NCBI GenBank assembly: GCA_964485635.1
Contig: CAZAJS010000027.1
Location: 1-15,782, forward strand
DNA length: 15,782 nt
Direction of reading: 5' to 3'
Source: CAZAJS01 sp964485635
Lineage (GTDB): Bacteria > Pseudomonadota > Gammaproteobacteria > Francisellales > Francisellaceae
Both the position numbers and the translations under genes were made by a program. Each line of letters starts with the position of its first letter. Within the stretch, counting starts at the first letter, position 1. Under the pieces are notes generated by a model. That model was not told the DNA's origin. It saw only the letters and a program-made list of their open reading frames with translations, and searched no databases. This document shows positions 15,153 through 15,782 of the stretch, piece after piece.

Positions 15153-15563
15153 GGGGGCGATATGGCTTCGACAGGGATGAAACCATCTAAGGAGCATGCC
15201 GAGGATGTATCTTACCTCGTAAAATATGATGCAAAGCCAATAATAACTGGCAAATCAAAAGCAACTCGTGTTGCAGCTAACGACAGCAGTTTCTCTGCTG
15301 TAGCAAAAGCTGCATAGTCTAGCTAAACCCTAGACACACGCAAGCCGATTGTGTTTGCTTGTGGGCACAATCACCGGCTTGTCATAACTGACACAGGCGA
15401 GCGTTAAATACTTTGTCTGGGTGTTTAACGTTACTGAACAGACTCGCTGTTATGTTCCTTGGTTTGTCAGGGACATAATGGCTAAATCAAAGACAAGCCT
15501 AAGCATGTAGGGCCAAGGATGCTACATCTCTGGACGCGGGTTCAACTCCCGCCGCCTCCACCA
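15153..15563 (+). ncRNA. ssrA: Transfer-messenger RNA (tmRNA)
   Basis: tmRNA, with SmpB, rescues stalled ribosomes and adds a degradation tag. The 5' end GGGGGCGATATGGCTTCGACAGGG is written here only by its start GGGGGCG, which pairs with CGCCTCC (15553-15559) over 7 bp including one G-U, followed by A and the encoded CCA (15561-15563). A T-arm with GCGGG / CCCGC around TTCAACT precedes it. The tag frame is 15249-15314, with stop TAG at 15315-15317 and a second in-frame stop TAA at 15324. It reads 22 codons, beginning GKSK and ending ANDSSFSAVAKAA. The hydrophobic AA end fits recognition by Clp-type proteases. The resume codon (GGC, 15249) is inferred from similarity to the Francisella tag. 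The 411-nt length is normal for a one-piece tmRNA. Confidence 0.95.
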
Positions 15564-15600
15564 AATATTTTTTTACCTTTTTAATTCAAAAATATTTTCA

Positions 15601-15684
15601 AGACCAACACATGCATCATTGTCATATCCTAATCTGTGCATTGGTGGCATTACCCCAGCTATGAAGCTAAAACAAGCTGCTTAA
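15601..15684 (+). pseudogene. Probable transposase C-terminal remnant
   Basis: An open frame with no start codon runs into ssrA on its left and ends at TAA 15682-15684. Its last 27 residues begin RPTHASLSY and end GGITPAMKLKQAA. RP-x-H-x-SL followed by TPAM resembles the C-terminal end of DDE transposases of the IS3/IS481 type (RPHxSL...TP). No catalytic residue is present. The match is short and by eye, so chance cannot be excluded. The adjoining sequence looks like an insertion-sequence end, which supports it. Confidence 0.4.
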
Positions 15685-15728
15685 AATGATTCTACTTTTG
15701 AATCATCCTGAAAATGGGAGGACTACCG
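15601..15728 (+). mobile_element. Degenerate right end of an insertion sequence
   Basis: This stretch holds the transposase-like tail, then a 7-bp hairpin (ATGATTC / GAATCAT, 15686-15706), then AATGGGAGGACTACC. The last block resembles the G-rich terminal repeat ends of IS3-type elements and lies exactly where the glycosyltransferase reading frame loses similarity. No matching left end is in the window, so the element is truncated. The right boundary is approximate. Confidence 0.35.
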
Positions 15729-15782
15729 TTGATCCATCATCAACAATTTGCATTTCCCAATTATTGTAAGTCTGTTTCAATA
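15703..15782 (-). pseudogene. Truncated family 2 glycosyltransferase
   Basis: Reading left from the window edge, the frame gives LKQTYNNWEMQIVDDGST, the strand-loop block of GT-A fold family 2 glycosyltransferases, where DDG binds the nucleotide sugar. Right after DGST similarity ends; eight more codons lead to a TGA at 15705-15703. An intact enzyme would need over 150 further residues. The N-terminal part lies beyond the right edge. The break coincides with the putative insertion-sequence end, so disruption by insertion is the likely cause. Confidence 0.65.

Noticed and set aside
15248..15300. Alternative tag frame in tmRNA starting at the nearby GCA (15250)
   Set aside because: That frame gives residues ending in a Leu-rich run without the conserved AND...AA tail; the frame beginning at GGC matches a known tag type.
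15563..15597. AT-only inverted repeat after ssrA as a terminator
   Set aside because: The stem AAATATTTTT / AAAAATATTT has no G-C pairs and would be weak; the U-rich tract may still aid release, but I do not call it.

Overview
The window is chromosomal DNA of a low-GC gammaproteobacterium. Most of it is compact, intact housekeeping and stress genes; recombination debris appears only at the right edge. The best taxonomic clue is the tmRNA at 15153-15563. It encodes an unusually long tag of 22 codons ending ANDSSFSAVAKAA, closely resembling the long Francisella-type tag as I remember it. Together with the sodB / CGFS-glutaredoxin pairing, this suggests a relative of Francisella (Francisellaceae or Fastidiosibacteraceae). 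That placement is inference.

Left third (1-5784): the 5' end of prlC (minus strand, leaves the window) lies divergent to a site-2-protease-family membrane protein. Next come a Cu(I)-exporting P-type ATPase (copA) and, convergent to it across a good terminator, a typical 2-Cys peroxiredoxin (ahpC type). A YqaB-like HAD phosphatase is convergent with an unnamed multi-pass membrane protein.

Middle (5785-10029): a phosphoheptose-isomerase family gene keeping the zinc-site residues is followed after 4 bp by bamE, the small Bam-complex lipoprotein, so two envelope functions are linked. A 62-residue two-helix membrane protein follows. On the minus strand an EstB-like carboxylesterase is tightly coupled to hemC, with the hemC ribosome-binding site overlapping the esterase stop codon. 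Upstream, Fe-superoxide dismutase (sodB) ends in a strong terminator and is divergent to a monothiol CGFS glutaredoxin (grxD). The shared 121-bp intergenic region holds a perfect 18-bp inverted repeat that looks like an operator.

Right third (10030-15782): murC, rsmI and a YqeG-family HAD phosphatase form an overlapping operon. The last gene overlaps the convergent Bcr/CflA-family exporter by 33 bp of coding sequence, and a long perfect hairpin lies just past its stop, inside the exporter gene. A LysE/RhtB-family exporter is divergent to ssrA, which has a near-consensus promoter. After ssrA no intact gene is seen. I read a transposase C-terminal remnant with a probable insertion-sequence end, which abuts and truncates a family 2 glycosyltransferase gene. 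This fits the known role of ssrA as an integration hotspot.

No rRNA, tRNA or CRISPR array was found, and no gene-free stretch exceeds 300 bp. The longest, 14106-14341, is AT-rich upstream DNA of the exporter in which I see no convincing element. I found no convincing undescribed multi-gene system. The items most worth a second look are the long tmRNA tag, the sodB-grxD palindrome, the palindromes embedded in gene 3' ends, and the debris beyond ssrA.
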